Positions 34,601 to 45,794 of a DNA stretch of 64,000 nt are shown here, piece after piece. The DNA is from Agriotes lineatus (lineage: Eukaryota > Arthropoda > Insecta > Coleoptera > Elateridae): contig CALNHX010003604.1 of the NCBI GenBank assembly GCA_940337035.1, forward strand, positions 81,755 to 145,754. The letters run 5' to 3'. The notes under the pieces were generated by a model. That model was not told where the DNA came from, did no database searches, and saw nothing but the letters and a program-made list of their open reading frames with translations. Positions within the stretch are counted from its first letter, which is position 1; every line of letters begins with the position of its first letter. A program made the position numbers and the translations under genes.

Positions 34601-35100
34601 TAATCATTACAACACTGTTTTCTGCATTATTCAAGAGCTATAAACCTTTGCAGGGCCTCATCTGTAATGAACACAAAGCACCTACTGTTATGTTCAAACA
34701 CATTGGTCATAAACGAATAACTGAAGCACAATGCAAATTGCAAATAAAAACAATCATTAAATTGAGTCTTCTCAAGCAGACCAATTAAAGACTACCACAT
34801 GTGTTAGTATAGTAGCCGAAAAGGATAAGAATTTAAAATTCCTCTGTAGTCACCAGGAATCAAATCCAGTCCAACCGCCTGAGAGTTGAGCATATTGCTC
34901 GCTTAGACATTCGCTCTCCGTAATACTAAATGCCAGTAAACAGTATATAGTAGTGACCCCGATGTAATACTATATGGTGTTTACTTGTATTTAGTAATAC
35001 CCTAACTATGTTAAAATAGAATATATCTGCTTCAGTTATTAGTTTATGCCTAATGTGATGGAACATAACAGTACTTTGTAGCTATTCATGATCCATAATC
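31601..35100. other. AT-rich intergenic, one tRNA-like fragment
   Basis: No protein gene is recognisable. On the minus strand, 34919-34858 reads like part of a tRNA or tRNA-derived SINE: a GAGC-AATAT-GCTC D-arm-like stem and a GGATTTGATTCC stretch resembling an internal promoter B box. The acceptor stem does not fold cleanly, so it is not called as a tRNA gene. Confidence 0.35.
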
Positions 35101-35229
35101 GATTAATAACTTTCGAAGAGTACAAGAAAGTATTTTTGTAATGACAGAACGATATAAAGATGATCACAATATTTTTTTCTTAACCTAATCACAAAAAAGC
35201 AAATATAACAGCATGCTCAAGTATTGTCA

Positions 35230-36893
35230 TTATGCTGGAATACCAGCAGTGACGCTGCTCTCAATGCCGCAGTGGTCTTCACCACGGAGAATCTTGAAGA
35301 AGCCATTATCACCCCAATCAGAGTTCCAAGAATTTGCAATCAACCAGTATGGAGTATCATCTTCTACACCCCAACCAAGAATTTTAATAGCATGTCCACC
35401 GAGTACCGATCCTTTTACATGTCTATATACACCTAAAAAAGTAAAACTATTAGTATGTATAGTTCAGTTTTTACAACCTCCACAACCTTCTTTTTCCTTA
35501 TAGTTCTAGACAATTATTCCATTTTTACACAAAAAACTACCAACTTACCACTCTTGTATTGCAGGAGATCCGCATATACAGTAAAGGCACCTTCAACAGG
35601 CCCATTGGTCATAATTTCAGTCTGAATCTGCTCCACGTTGCTGGATAGAGAATAAGACTTCTTGCCAAAATGGCGATCTTTGGCATATGGGATGCTGTAA
35701 TCACTCTCACAAACCTTCCTACATTTTGGCGTCTCGTTGTCATCGCCGGTGCAAGGAGGACGAGTTCCGTTTACGTGGTGCTCGCAAGGTTGAATTTCAT
35801 AAGGCCTGCAACCCTATAAATTACATTAATTGGTTAGAGGGGGTGGCTGGGCAAGTAAATGGTGGTCCTTACTTGATGGGAATTATAGCGACCTCCAGAC
35901 ACGATCCCCTTTCTCACCCAATAGTTCCAGGCAGAGCCAGGATAACCTCCATTACAGCCCATGCCGCAGCTGTAGCAACAGGAAACCAGATCGTCTGCGG
36001 AGAAGTGGAAGTTTATCTCGCCCTTGGAATGAATGCACACCCTGTCGGACATGGCTTCCACGGCTCCAAAAGCCTACAAGGTATAGGGTTGTTATTTAGT
36101 AGTGAATCTGATAAGATTTCTATTTGTAAAATCTCAAAATCCCCAGAACTACAGATTCATTCTTGAATGTTAATATCTAATTCAGTACCTAATAGATTAA
36201 AATCCATGTAGTTCTGATTTAAGAAAAAAAAATACATTTACAACTGAATCACCCTCCAAATTAGTATTATAGCTGCTCTATACTGAAACCTAGAAGAGGA
36301 ATTAGACTAAGAAGAAGAAGAAAAAAAGGTATAGGACAGAAATAACTAGAAATTATGCAAAACAAGGATTATCTCAAGTGTTTACTGCAATAACATTGCA
36401 TTCAAACCAAATTAAACCTGCGATTTAAAAATATTTCAGCTTTGATACAAAGAACCACGGGGCAGCGCTTGTTTACACCACCAGACATCAACAGCTGATC
36501 AAAATATTGACTTAGCTTATCAGAGTTGCGATAAACTTACCCAGCAAGAACCACACGACCCTTGATCCCTGACCTCCTTTATCGTGGGGCAATGGGGCCA
36601 CTGTTCACGAGAGTCGAAGTTGTCAGGGATCTGCACACTCTCCAGATTGTGTCTAAATTCTTGCAGTTTGTGCTGATCATTATCAGGAAGTACGCCCATC
36701 AGCTTTTGGATGTATCCCATGGGGATTTCTTTGGCGAAATTTCGTCCTGCTTCCATGACGACTGCTGGTTGTTTACGGAGTTGATGAATTCGTCTGATAG
36801 TGGGTGCATGTCATGATATGATGGGGCTGGTGGAGGTGTAACTGCCATTGCCCAAGATGACATCACTGCCACCATCAGTAAGACTGGATGCAT
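35230..36893 (-). CDS. cathepsin B-like cysteine protease, four exons (exon 1 frameshifted)
   Basis: Papain-family (C1A) cathepsin B: a secreted or lysosomal protease, in insects often a gut digestive enzyme. Exon 1 (36893-36541) has a signal peptide (MHPVLLMVAVMSSWAMA), propeptide and the CGSCW active-site Cys. Exon 2 (36073-35873) starts AFGAVEAMSD and has CGMGCNGGYPG. Exon 3 (35813-35549) starts GCRPYEI and carries the occluding-loop motif PCEHHVNGTRPPC. Exon 4 (35432-35230) has the active-site His in GGHAIKILGWG and Asn in IANSWNSDWG. All introns are GT-AG: 467 bp, 59 bp and 116 bp. The total is about 340 residues, the family's normal length. One base is missing in exon 1, between TCATGGAA and GCAGGACG near 36757, which breaks the frame between propeptide halves. 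Start 36893 is chosen because it opens the signal peptide; an in-frame ATG also exists at 36959. Confidence 0.93.
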
Positions 36894-36985
36894 TTTTAGG
36901 ATTGTCCTATTTAACAAAGAATAGTATATTATATTATTGCAGTGAAGAAATACATTCAACAGTCAATACATTTTTTTAAATATAT

Positions 36986-36994
36986 TTTTATATA
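36986..36994 (-). promoter_or_regulatory. candidate TATA box of the cathepsin B-like gene
   Basis: TATATAAAA on the minus strand, about 95-100 bases before the chosen ATG. A start of transcription 25-30 bases downstream (near 36960) would leave a 5' UTR of about 65 bases. The sequence is AT-rich, so a chance match is possible. Confidence 0.35.
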
Positions 36995-37257
36995 CCTTTA
37001 TCTACGAATATAGAAAAACCATTGCAAAAATTTTAGAATTGCTTAACCTAAAATAAAACTACCATCATCTACTATATTACCCATAGTTCTTACATTTGTA
37101 AAACTTTGTACTATGAGGCAAGTATACTGAATTTATCTTTATTCTTCGCCATATATTAATAATAAACGGGGCTGCGCGCGCTATTGCGCTCTCTATTCTA
37201 TTCAATTTACCACCATTTTTAGGCTTATTACGTTGGGCCATTTAAAGGGGGTTCACT

Positions 37258-38440
37258 GGGCTCCGTCCCTCTCCAAGGGGGCCCTCGCGGCTCCAGGGGT
37301 TTCGCCCGTCTCTAAAGGGGCCCTCGGGACTTCGCCCCTCCAAGGGGGCCTTTGGGACTCCGCCCCTCTCCAAGGGGACCCTCGGGACTCGGCCCTCTCC
37401 AAGGGGGCGCTCGGGGCTTCGCCCCTCTTCAAGGGAGCCATCGGGGCTCCGCCCCTCTCCAAGGGGCCCTTGGGACACCGCTTCTCTTCAAGGGGGCCTT
37501 CGGGACTTCGGCCCTTTTCAAGGGGGCCCTCGGGACTTCGCCCCTCTCCAAGGGGCCCTTGGGACTCCGCCCCTCTCCAAGGGGGCCCTCGGGATTCGGC
37601 CCCTCTCCAAGGGGGCGCTCGGGGCTTCGCCCCTCTTCAAGGGAGCCATCGGGGCTCCGCCCCTCTCCAAGGGGCCCTTGGGACTCCGCTTCTCTTTAAG
37701 GGGGCCTTCGGGACTTCTCCCCTCTCCAAGGGGGCCCTCGGGACTCGGCCCCTCTCCAAGGGGGCCTTCGGGACTTTGCCCCTCTCCAAGGGGGCCCTCG
37801 GGACTTCGCCCCTCTCCAAGGGGGCTCTTGAGACTCCGCCCCTCTCCAAGGGGGCCCTTGGCGCTCGGCACCTCTCCAAGGGGGCCCCGGGACTTCGCCC
37901 CTCTCCAAGGGAGCCATCGGGGCTCCGCCCCTCTCCAAGGGGGCCTTCGGGATTTTTGCCCCTCTCCAAGGGAGCCATGGGGGCTCCGCCCCTCTCCAAA
38001 GGGGCCTTCGGGACTTCGCCCCTCTCCAAGGGGGCCCTCGGGACTTTGCCCCTCTCCAAGGGGGCTCTTGAGACTCCGCCCCTCTCCAAGGGGGCCCTTG
38101 GCGCTCGGCACCTCTCCAAGGGGGCCCCGGGACTTCGCCCTTCTCCAAGGGAGCCATCGGGGCTCCGCCCCTCTCCAAGGGGCCCTTGGGACTCCGCTTG
38201 TTTTCAAGCGGGCCTTCGGGACTTCGCCCCTCTCCAAGGGGGCCCTCGGGACTTCGCCCCTCTCCAAGGGAGCTCTTGAGACTCCGCCCCTCTCCAAGGG
38301 GGCCCTTGGCGCTCGGCACCTCTCCAAGGGGGCCCCCCGGGACTTCGCCCTTCTCCAAGGGAGCCATCGGGGCTCCGCTCCTCTCCAAGGGACCCTGGGG
38401 GCTCCGCTGCTCTCCAGGTGGACACTCGGGGCTCCGCCCC
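37258..38440. repeat. GC-rich 30-bp minisatellite array, about 40 units
   Basis: Tandem units of 30 bp, with some 29-bp variants, share the core CGCCCCTCTCCAAGGGGGCC. Within the array a block of 7-8 units recurs: the marker CTCTTGAGACTCC appears at 37825, 38065 and, as CTCTTGAGACTCC again, near 38273. This shows higher-order duplication. Because 30 is divisible by three and the unit has no stop on either strand, all six frames stay open for long stretches (for example 37233-38279 plus and 37518-38516 minus). These give 10-residue repeats such as GPSGLRPSPR or GEGRSPEGPL. I treat these frames as a by-product rather than genes. The array lies about 360 bp upstream of the cathepsin B-like start codon. 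Confidence 0.92.
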
Positions 38441-39307
38441 GGTCGCGAAATCGAGGCGACGGTGAAATGCATGTAAACGCGAATGGGGGACATCGCGTCT
38501 GCAATTGTCGTGACACACACGTTTGGATCGTTCTCCTTTATTTATATGATGTTACATTCGAAAGATCAAATAGTTACTTGGCCACAGAACTACCTACTCA
38601 CCTAAATACAGAAATATTAATGCTTGTTTTAGATTTTGGAAGTTTAATATTGTGGACGATTTGGACAATACCACAAATGTCTTCATAATACGTTTTCACT
38701 ATGCAAATATCGGAATTATCTGAACAGCTTGAAATCTGAACATGACTCAAACAAGGGATCCCCTTTCAACACTACGGTTTTACCTAGTAATGGAAACAAT
38801 CATGGGAACCATGGGAATCAATAACAAGATACAAGAAAATATTTGAAGAAATTGTGGAAAGGATGGTGGAAAAGACACATAAATGGGATTGCAAAGGATG
38901 GGCAGAAATTTCCAACTCGAGGCACAACAGTAGAAGAGTTGTTTGTTTAGGAACATTGAAAACAAATAGATGGGAGAAGGGAAAGAGAGCAATGTGAGAT
39001 TAATTAAAACCATCTAATAAGATCTAAATCTTTATAGAGCAATTAACACTCGGTATCTATAAAACAATGCAAAGACCAACAGCAAATATTACGAAACATA
39101 GGTCCTAAAGTTATAATAAAATTTATAGAGGTGAGAAAAGAAATTAATAAGAAAAACAGTAGGAGAGAAGGAAACTGATGAGATATATTATGTTAGGGAG
39201 AACATTGAGAAAATTCAAGAAAAAATGAGATAGAGAGACTGTCTTAATAAACCTGTAAGGAAAATATATAGCGACTTAGAATAGTAAAGCAAAAATACAA
39301 AGTTATG
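38441..39307. other. no gene recognised
   Basis: Sequence returns to AT-rich composition right after the minisatellite. No coding or RNA feature was recognised. Confidence 0.4.
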
Positions 39308-39315
39308 GAAGGGCA

Positions 39316-40210
39316 CAGAGCTGGGCAGTATTTAATTACTTTTCAAAATACGGTAATTGAAATTGGTAATTTCCAGTTTTGTTAAAAAATAATTGACAAT
39401 TACTTTTTGCAAATAATTAATTACTGCATTCAATTACTTAAAAGTATTTAAATTACCTTACAGGTACTTGAATTATTTGTGGTAATTGAAATTACGGCAA
39501 TTGAATTACTTTCTGGTAATTCAATTACTAAATTACTGACCTCGATTGGGTATTAAATCTCCAGAAGGCAAAAAATATTATAAGGCCTTATCAACCTACA
39601 TGTTAAGCAGATCGCAATAGGACATTCCTGAAGCTATATAAGTATAATTTATGATTTCCTATGACTAGTCAGATTTCAGCTAGTTTTGTAAACACGCAAA
39701 GAGATATTTTGTGCAAGGGCGCAGATTTGTAGATGGAATGTGCATGTGTTGTGCTTTGTGTATGTAGGCTGTGCTGGAGGTAGCACTGTAGCTTGCTAAT
39801 AATTATTGTGTAAGAAGCAAAAAATATGTCTGCGATAAGTACAGGTTACAGAGTAAAGTATGGTGTTTTTTTTCATAACAATTGACAACAACTAGCTTCA
39901 TTAGACGATGTTGGTTAATAATAATTATATATTAATTCCAATTTGCTCGTTTAAAGGGATGTACTGGCATATGGCTATCTAAATACTACTAAATAAAAAT
40001 AAGCAAAACAATATCTAGTGAAAGTAAATGCACACGTAATTTATGATATGCAATTACAATTACCAAGTAATTGAAAATTGAATTACCAAGTAATTGACAA
40101 TTGAAATGCCATTTCATTTGAGTAGGTAATTGATATATCTGGTAATTCAATTTTTCATTGGGCGGTAATTGGTAATCAATTACTTTCTGAAAGTAATTTT
40201 CCCAGCTTTC
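39316..40210. mobile_element. hAT-like MITE with AATTAC-rich subterminal repeats
   Basis: The left end reads CAGAGCTGGGCAG and the right end, complemented, GAAAGCTGGGAAA. Both are followed by repeated GTAATT/AATTAC words over about 200 bp. Imperfect 8-bp flanks GAAGGGCA (39308-39315) and AAAAGGCA (40211-40218) match at six of eight positions. CAG-type ends, 8-bp duplication and AATTAC subterminal repeats fit a non-autonomous hAT element. It contains no transposase motif and looks old. Confidence 0.65.
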
Positions 40211-40218
40211 AAAAGGCA

Positions 40219-42990
40219 TAACAAAGTTCTAAACCTACAAGACCTGCTAAAATCTTCATATAGCTGTGTTTTACTGACATTTTTTTCTCTCAACAAAGTA
40301 CCTATTTTGGGTTAGGTTGTCGGCTGTCAGGACAAGAAGAGAAAACATTTATAAAATTTTTATTAATATTAAATTATTTAATCATATTTTTTCACTGTGT
40401 TTATCTTAAAATTCTAAACTTTTACAATTACAAACTACGCTGAAAATACCTCAAACAGTGGAAATTTGCAACTTACGTCATTCGTTGGTCCATTGTCTGC
40501 TAATCACGAAAAATATTCTTTCTACATTGGCATTTTCTGTTAAGTATGCGGAAAAATGAAACTTTTTATAATTCAGAACGATAATCATCTGTATTTTTTT
40601 AAATATTTGTCTATTTGAGACAAGAAATCAAATATAGAAAATTTCCATATTGAGATTTTTTCTAGAAATAAAACATTTAAATTGTAAAATAGCTCAAAAT
40701 ACCTTGCGTCATATACAACTACGTTTTTCAATTTCTTCCCATGCTGGAACCCTACCTAATTTAATCCAAGTAAAACTATTAAAATTTAATAGTTGATTAG
40801 TTTATAACTTCTAATGTTCATAAGATTCATTTAACTTAGATGAATTTTATTTTGATAGGAAAAAATTAAGGAATCCGCAAATGCTAAATAAACTTTGTTA
40901 AAATCATCTTTCAAAATTATTTTAAAATAAGAGAATAGTAGTCGAAAGGTAAGAAATGTGATTTTAAAGCAGGATAAACTTCTAGAGGCAGTAACAGGTT
41001 TTTCAAAGTTTTAATAACGCTTTACTTATACTGAATGCCCACAAATTCGCAAATTTTCTTTAAAAATTTATTTCGTGATGATGTAAATAGGAAAAAGTTA
41101 TAAAGTTTTTGAATTTTTTATTCTAATAATAATAACAATATTAATAGAACAACCTATGCGTATTAAATCTTCCCCAATTTTTATTTTTTAATGGATGAAA
41201 ACATTGTTTTTCTTAGATATTTTCAATCCTCTAAAATTAGTACATATTACAGTTGTATGCAGAAATAGCGACATATTTTGCTACAGTAGGTGTTCAAATG
41301 TTCACTTGTTGTCTCTGCTGTTTCGTTTGTCAAAGAAAATAAATTATTTTTATCAAAAAACTGAATGAAGATTGGAAACATTTTAATTGTCTCATGATTA
41401 TTTCCACCTGTTGAAACTGATAAAAACGATATTTGAGAAGAAGATTGAATTATATTTTCTACATAATATCGAATCATAACGTTATTCGCGATCTTGTTTT
41501 TGTTTTTCCAGATGAAATTTGCTTAGTTACTTTCGAATCATTAAACAATTTTCCTGCAGTTTGGTTGTGCAAACGATATAGTTATAACTATAATGGTGTT
41601 TTAAAGAGTTGACAGGTAAAATTCCTTTGACAACTGATACTTTGTAGTCCATAGATGACATTTTTTGTAAAAAAAAAATCACATACGGAACTAGCAACTA
41701 TACGAAGAGTTTTTTTATGCCCTTTTGACGAAATATGTTGTGGTAAATCGTTTTTTTTTTTAACCGAAACTGTTGCATACAAACCGTTGCCTTTGATTTA
41801 GAATTTGGTATTAGTTTAAAAATATAAACTTGATTTGTAGTTCTTCAGTAAACAAACACTTACGTTGCTTATTTTTGGCGCTCAAAATTAAAAAATCCAG
41901 GCACTAAACTCCAATTAACAACAATAACTTACTTGTATATTTTTATGGCAAATTAATACATTATAGAGAACGCGATTTCATGTGCCTTCGTGCAGCTATG
42001 TTTATTTACATTTCCTATTGCAGTTTTATAATAAAAACTGCAAAAAATCACGTAAAACTTGTATATGTGCACCGAGGTTTTTTAAAACGTAGCATTTAAA
42101 AAGTTAGCGAAATTAAAAGAGTCACTCTATACTCAGAATTTTTCTGTCTAAATTCAAAATTTGGAAAAAATCCAAATTTTTACAACACGCAAACTAAATA
42201 AAGAAAATTCTCATTTAGACAACTGCAAAAGAATATTTGCAGGATTTTTGTCAAAGTAATTCATTGGCAGAGGTAGATTAAAGTTTTTCGAAGCCATTTA
42301 AGTAAATATTAATTACCATTGAAACATATTTCTCTTAAAATAGCGCCCTCACATCAAAAACATAAGAATTATGCAAAAATATTACTTTCGCTAAATAATA
42401 GAAAAATGTAATAGACGACTAATTAACATTTTCTACTGTTTTTTCCAATTATAAATCTGTAAGCTTTTATCCAAAAAAAAAATCCAATTTTGAAATTAAG
42501 TCTTGGTAAGTATGTGAATTTTGAAAAATATTTCAAAAATTAAAAACAAAATTTTTGCAGAAGTTATTTGGCCTTCATATTGTTTAATTAGCTAAAACTA
42601 ACACATGCTAAAACATCTAATCGAAATCTTTCTTAATTTTCGCTATTTTTCTAACTAAGTAAAAATCACTTGGTACGTCTGATAAAGGCAAAATGGGATT
42701 CAGAAAACACAAATTATTGATGTAAAGGTTCCATTCGATGGCGACTTTTTGGCGGTCAGTGTATATAAACAAAGAAGAAAACAAAAAAAAAACTTAAAAA
42801 CGCATGTTTTCTTGAAAAGAGACCTGTTAGCAACGCAAACTTTGGTAAAGTTATGAAAACTACTTTTATTTTATCCTATTATGTTTCTATGATAATAACT
42901 CGTTAGCAACGAGTTGCGTTAAGATGCATTTAACAACACTAGTGTTGTTATGAAAAATAACATACCGATACTTTATTAGCGTTTAATCAC
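40219..42990. other. AT-rich intergenic, no gene recognised
   Basis: Long A/T homopolymer runs and many short words, but no open frame with a recognisable domain. The minus-strand frames at 41247-41477 and 41588-41782 have no recognised family. Confidence 0.4.
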
Positions 42991-42993
42991 ATG

Positions 42994-43460
42994 TTGGCAG
43001 TACTGACGTGTATTGTTAGGGACAATCATATATATAATACACATATATTGCTAGTAGGGCCTGGAAACGTCAGAAAACATTACGGCGCCGACATAGTCTC
43101 ACTTAGAGTATAACGCGTCTCGTGCGCAAGCGTGAGAATTCGAACTCCGCCTTTAGAAGCGAATGTTAAACTTGACCACTTCCTCATTGGCCGGACGACG
43201 CCGCCGCGCTTGCACACAGCTCACCATTATACATTGAAGAGTTGGTTGTCTGTCTCACTTCCTTGGCGAGTTTCCCACTCATAGCCGCTAGCAATATAGT
43301 AAGTATTAGATATATGGGGGCAATGTTAGTCTATGTCAAATTCGATGTTAGTAGGTTAGGTTTGGTTTGTTGACACAGACTGACGCAAAACTTAACCTGC
43401 AAATCTCAAATTTGACATAACCTGACAGTGCTACCAACAATACAGTATTTAGTGATACCA
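42994..43460. mobile_element. hairpin MITE, copy 1 (interrupted by a second MITE)
   Basis: The left arm reads TTGGCAGTACTGACGTGTAT and the right arm is its imperfect complement near 43430-43460. The inner arms AGTCTATGTCAAATTCGA and its complement surround a CTGACGCAAAAC core. It is homologous to the copy at 49709-49877, which is uninterrupted. The left arm here is split at 43027-43316 by another inverted-repeat element. No coding capacity is present. Confidence 0.75.
43027..43316. mobile_element. 290-bp MITE nested in the hairpin MITE
   Basis: The ends are CATATATATAATAC on the left and, complemented, CATATATCTAATAC on the right, both running on to ATATTGCTAG. Flanks are GGGACAAT (43019-43026) and GGGGCAAT (43317-43324), an 8-bp duplication with one mismatch. 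Removal restores the length and order seen in the uninterrupted copy at 49709-49877. The inside is GC-rich (GACGCCGCCGCG near 43198-43210), unlike the flanks. The superfamily is not determined; 8-bp duplications suit hAT or P. Confidence 0.7.
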
Positions 43461-43994
43461 CCACAGCCATAACAGATATACATATATCTCGCTGTTGTGT
43501 CATTACTAACAATATTCCTATTTTTTGATAAATATTAGTATTTTAGGGACAAAATAAACCGTGTTACGATATACGTAACGTTATCTGCTTTCTATATTAC
43601 TCGCTTCTAACCTCGTTCGTTCATTAAAACTATTGTCTCGCAATGTAAAAAGCTTGATAACATTACTTGCATCGTAAATTACTATTTCACAATTTTGGCA
43701 GCACTAGGAAGTAGATGCCTACCAGCCAAATATAAAATTATGTAATTAACAGTTTCCCCATTAACAACAAATACCTATCTTCCAAAAGCTAAATATTATA
43801 GGAAAATGTTTACTTGCAAATTATTCATGAGGCTAAGACCAAATATGTATTTCTCTACTAGCACATATTTGGATTGAAGGTAAAATATGTGCTTTTGCAG
43901 ATAATCTGTTGGAACTTAAACCTTATCTCACACTATAACAATATTTCAATTGTCAAAAATATTTGTTCATTTGTTTAACTTTACTGCTACACGA
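43461..43994. other. no gene recognised
   Basis: AT-rich sequence with a short palindrome (AGATATACATATATCT near 43475-43490) and nothing else recognisable. Confidence 0.35.
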
Positions 43995-44002
43995 TGCTAT
44001 AC

Positions 44003-44267
44003 TAAGGTCACTATATCAATAAGGTAGCGCCATTAGTGATTTTTATATCTATCCTTGTTCGCACAATTTTCTCCAACTGGGGATAAAAACACATAACCTA
44101 ACAGATTCCTCACTTACAAGTGCCATTACACCAAAAAGAAAATCCCCAAAAACTAGTGTCTTCCCTATTGCACTTGAGAAATTTGTATTTGTTATCCTTA
44201 TCTCACAATTTTCTCACATTCTCACGCGAGGAATGGAATGCGGTACCTTATTGATATAGTGACCTTA
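44003..44267. mobile_element. 265-bp MITE with perfect 24-bp inverted repeats
   Basis: Both ends begin TAAGGTCACTATATCAATAA and the identity covers 24 bases. A perfect 8-bp duplication, TGCTATAC, flanks the element at 43995-44002 and 44268-44275. The interior has no coding potential. The 8-bp duplication and the TA-start with a GTCnCT word, similar to the ends of the P-like element at 11118-12380, suggest the P superfamily, but a hAT origin cannot be excluded. Perfect ends imply recent movement. Confidence 0.85.
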
Positions 44268-44275
44268 TGCTATAC

Positions 44276-44970
44276 CATTTTTCAGAGCCATCTAACGACA
44301 ACGGCACAAACTTTACTACTACAGGATGCTTTCTGCAGCCCCTTTTGGTCTTCACTTCAAAGTAATCAAAACTCTGGAGGTTAAAATAGTTGAAAACGAT
44401 CCCTTCCTCTACCGTTCTAGAACGGGAATGTTAAGCTAGTATTTGTATAAAAATCTGGTGTGATACACTCACACAACTTCCTTTTACAGTGTTCTTATAA
44501 TTGGTCAAAAATTTCATTTTTAATTTTTGCCATTTGTCAAAAATTTTCAAAAATTACAAATACTACAAAAACGGTACAAAATAGAGCGTTAGTTGAAGAG
44601 ACAAATTCTCTCTAGAATTTTAAGGTTGAATTCAAAAATGTAATAATATACCGGGTGTTTTATTTAAAATAGGAGTTAATAAAAAAAATAGAAAAAAAAC
44701 AAAAAGAAACCCAATTTAGAAGTATTCAACTGGAAAATCACCTATTTTACATCAATACACATTAAAAATGTAGTAAAAATGTAAAGTTTAAAAAAAATCG
44801 TTAGAGCCGTTTTTGAAAAAATCGAAAAAAATTGAAAAATCTCAAGAGTAAACACCTACTTCCGGTTATGCGATTTTCTTTAAAAGCTTGCTGTCTCATC
44901 TACATAGTACACAAAACTTATATATGAAGTTTCAACGCCATACCTCTTTTCGTTTTTGAGATATTCTGTT
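44276..44970. other. no gene recognised; start of an interspersed repeat
   Basis: No coding feature. From about 44650 (ACCGGGTGTTTTATTTAAAA) the sequence reads like an interspersed repeat that leads into the microsatellite at 44978, with TTCCTTTATAGTAAAAGGAA as a possible terminal hairpin at 45125-45144. Its class is unknown. Confidence 0.35.
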
Positions 44971-44973
44971 CAC

Positions 44974-44997
44974 AGACAGACAGACACACACACACAC

Positions 44998-45031
<34 letters not shown>
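44974..45031 (+). repeat. (CAGA)n/(CA)n microsatellite
   Basis: CAGACAGACAGACA, then a (CA)n run, then about eight more CAGA units. It lies within a longer interspersed repeat. Confidence 0.9.
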
Positions 45032-45300
45032 CATGAAAAAAAATATGTTTTTTGGGATCAGGGGACTCTAAACGTGAAGATCTGTTGAAAACTCAATTTC
45101 GAATTTTTGGGGTGAATCCAATACTTCCTTTATAGTAAAAGGAAGTAAAAATGAAAATCATTTCCGAATACTCGATATTTCAATACTAAAAGTACATAAG
45201 TTTTAAAAATAGCAAGTCTTTCAATTAGAAACTGGCTATGGAATATTTTCTTTTCAATTAATAAACTAAAGATTTTTTAAGACAAAATTGTTTGTAAAAG

Positions 45301-45794
45301 ACTCCTAAACGGCTGGACCGATTTTGATGAAATTTTTTTGTGTGTGTTTGAGTGGGTCCCTGGATGGTTTAGATTCACAATTGGACCCGGTAGGTGGCGC
45401 TGCAATCGGGTTCTAAAAGTTTTTTTATTTCTTTTTTTAATTTAGATTTCTCGCGTATCAGAACATATAACTCCAATATTTTTACCCCCCAAACCACCAC
45501 CAATATTTTTTAAAATAAAAAAAATCGAAAATTCTAAAATCGGAAAAACCTTTGCTGAATCCGGTAATACCAGGCAAACCAACGTTCGGCAGAACAACGT
45601 TTGTCGGGTCCGCTACCCCTTAGGGGGTGAAATGGGGTAAATAGGCCTAAAATCGATATGGGTGTCGTTATTGAGGTTTCTTGGGACGTTGATTGCGAAA
45701 AGTCCAAGACGATGGACATGACATAAAATTAAAACTCTATAGTGGTGAAACGGGGTTTCACAGACAAATTATTTTTGGGCAGCCGGGCCAGCTA
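45301..45794 (+). mobile_element. Helitron-like repeat, copy 1
   Basis: Begins near CTCCTAAACGGCTGGACCGA and TTTTGATGAAATTTTTTTGT and ends with GGGCAGCCGGGCCAGCT, a GC-rich terminal stem followed by CT-rich end sequence like that of insect Helitrons. No inverted repeats or target duplication were found, as expected of Helitrons. No Rep/helicase coding is visible. The first 270 bp match a second copy at 51524-51808. The class assignment rests on end-sequence style only. Confidence 0.5.

Noticed and set aside
35213..36166. Plus-strand frames over the cathepsin region
   Set aside because: Antisense to the cathepsin B-like exons, whose motifs and splice sites are unambiguous on the minus strand.
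36959..36959. Upstream in-frame ATG as the cathepsin start
   Set aside because: It would put 22 residues before a good signal peptide and lies at or near the predicted transcription start; 36893 fits the family better.
37233..38688. Long open frames on both strands (250-350 codons) as protein genes
   Set aside because: They are registers of a stop-free 30-bp minisatellite. They overlap in all frames, have no unique flanking domain, and start and end with the array.
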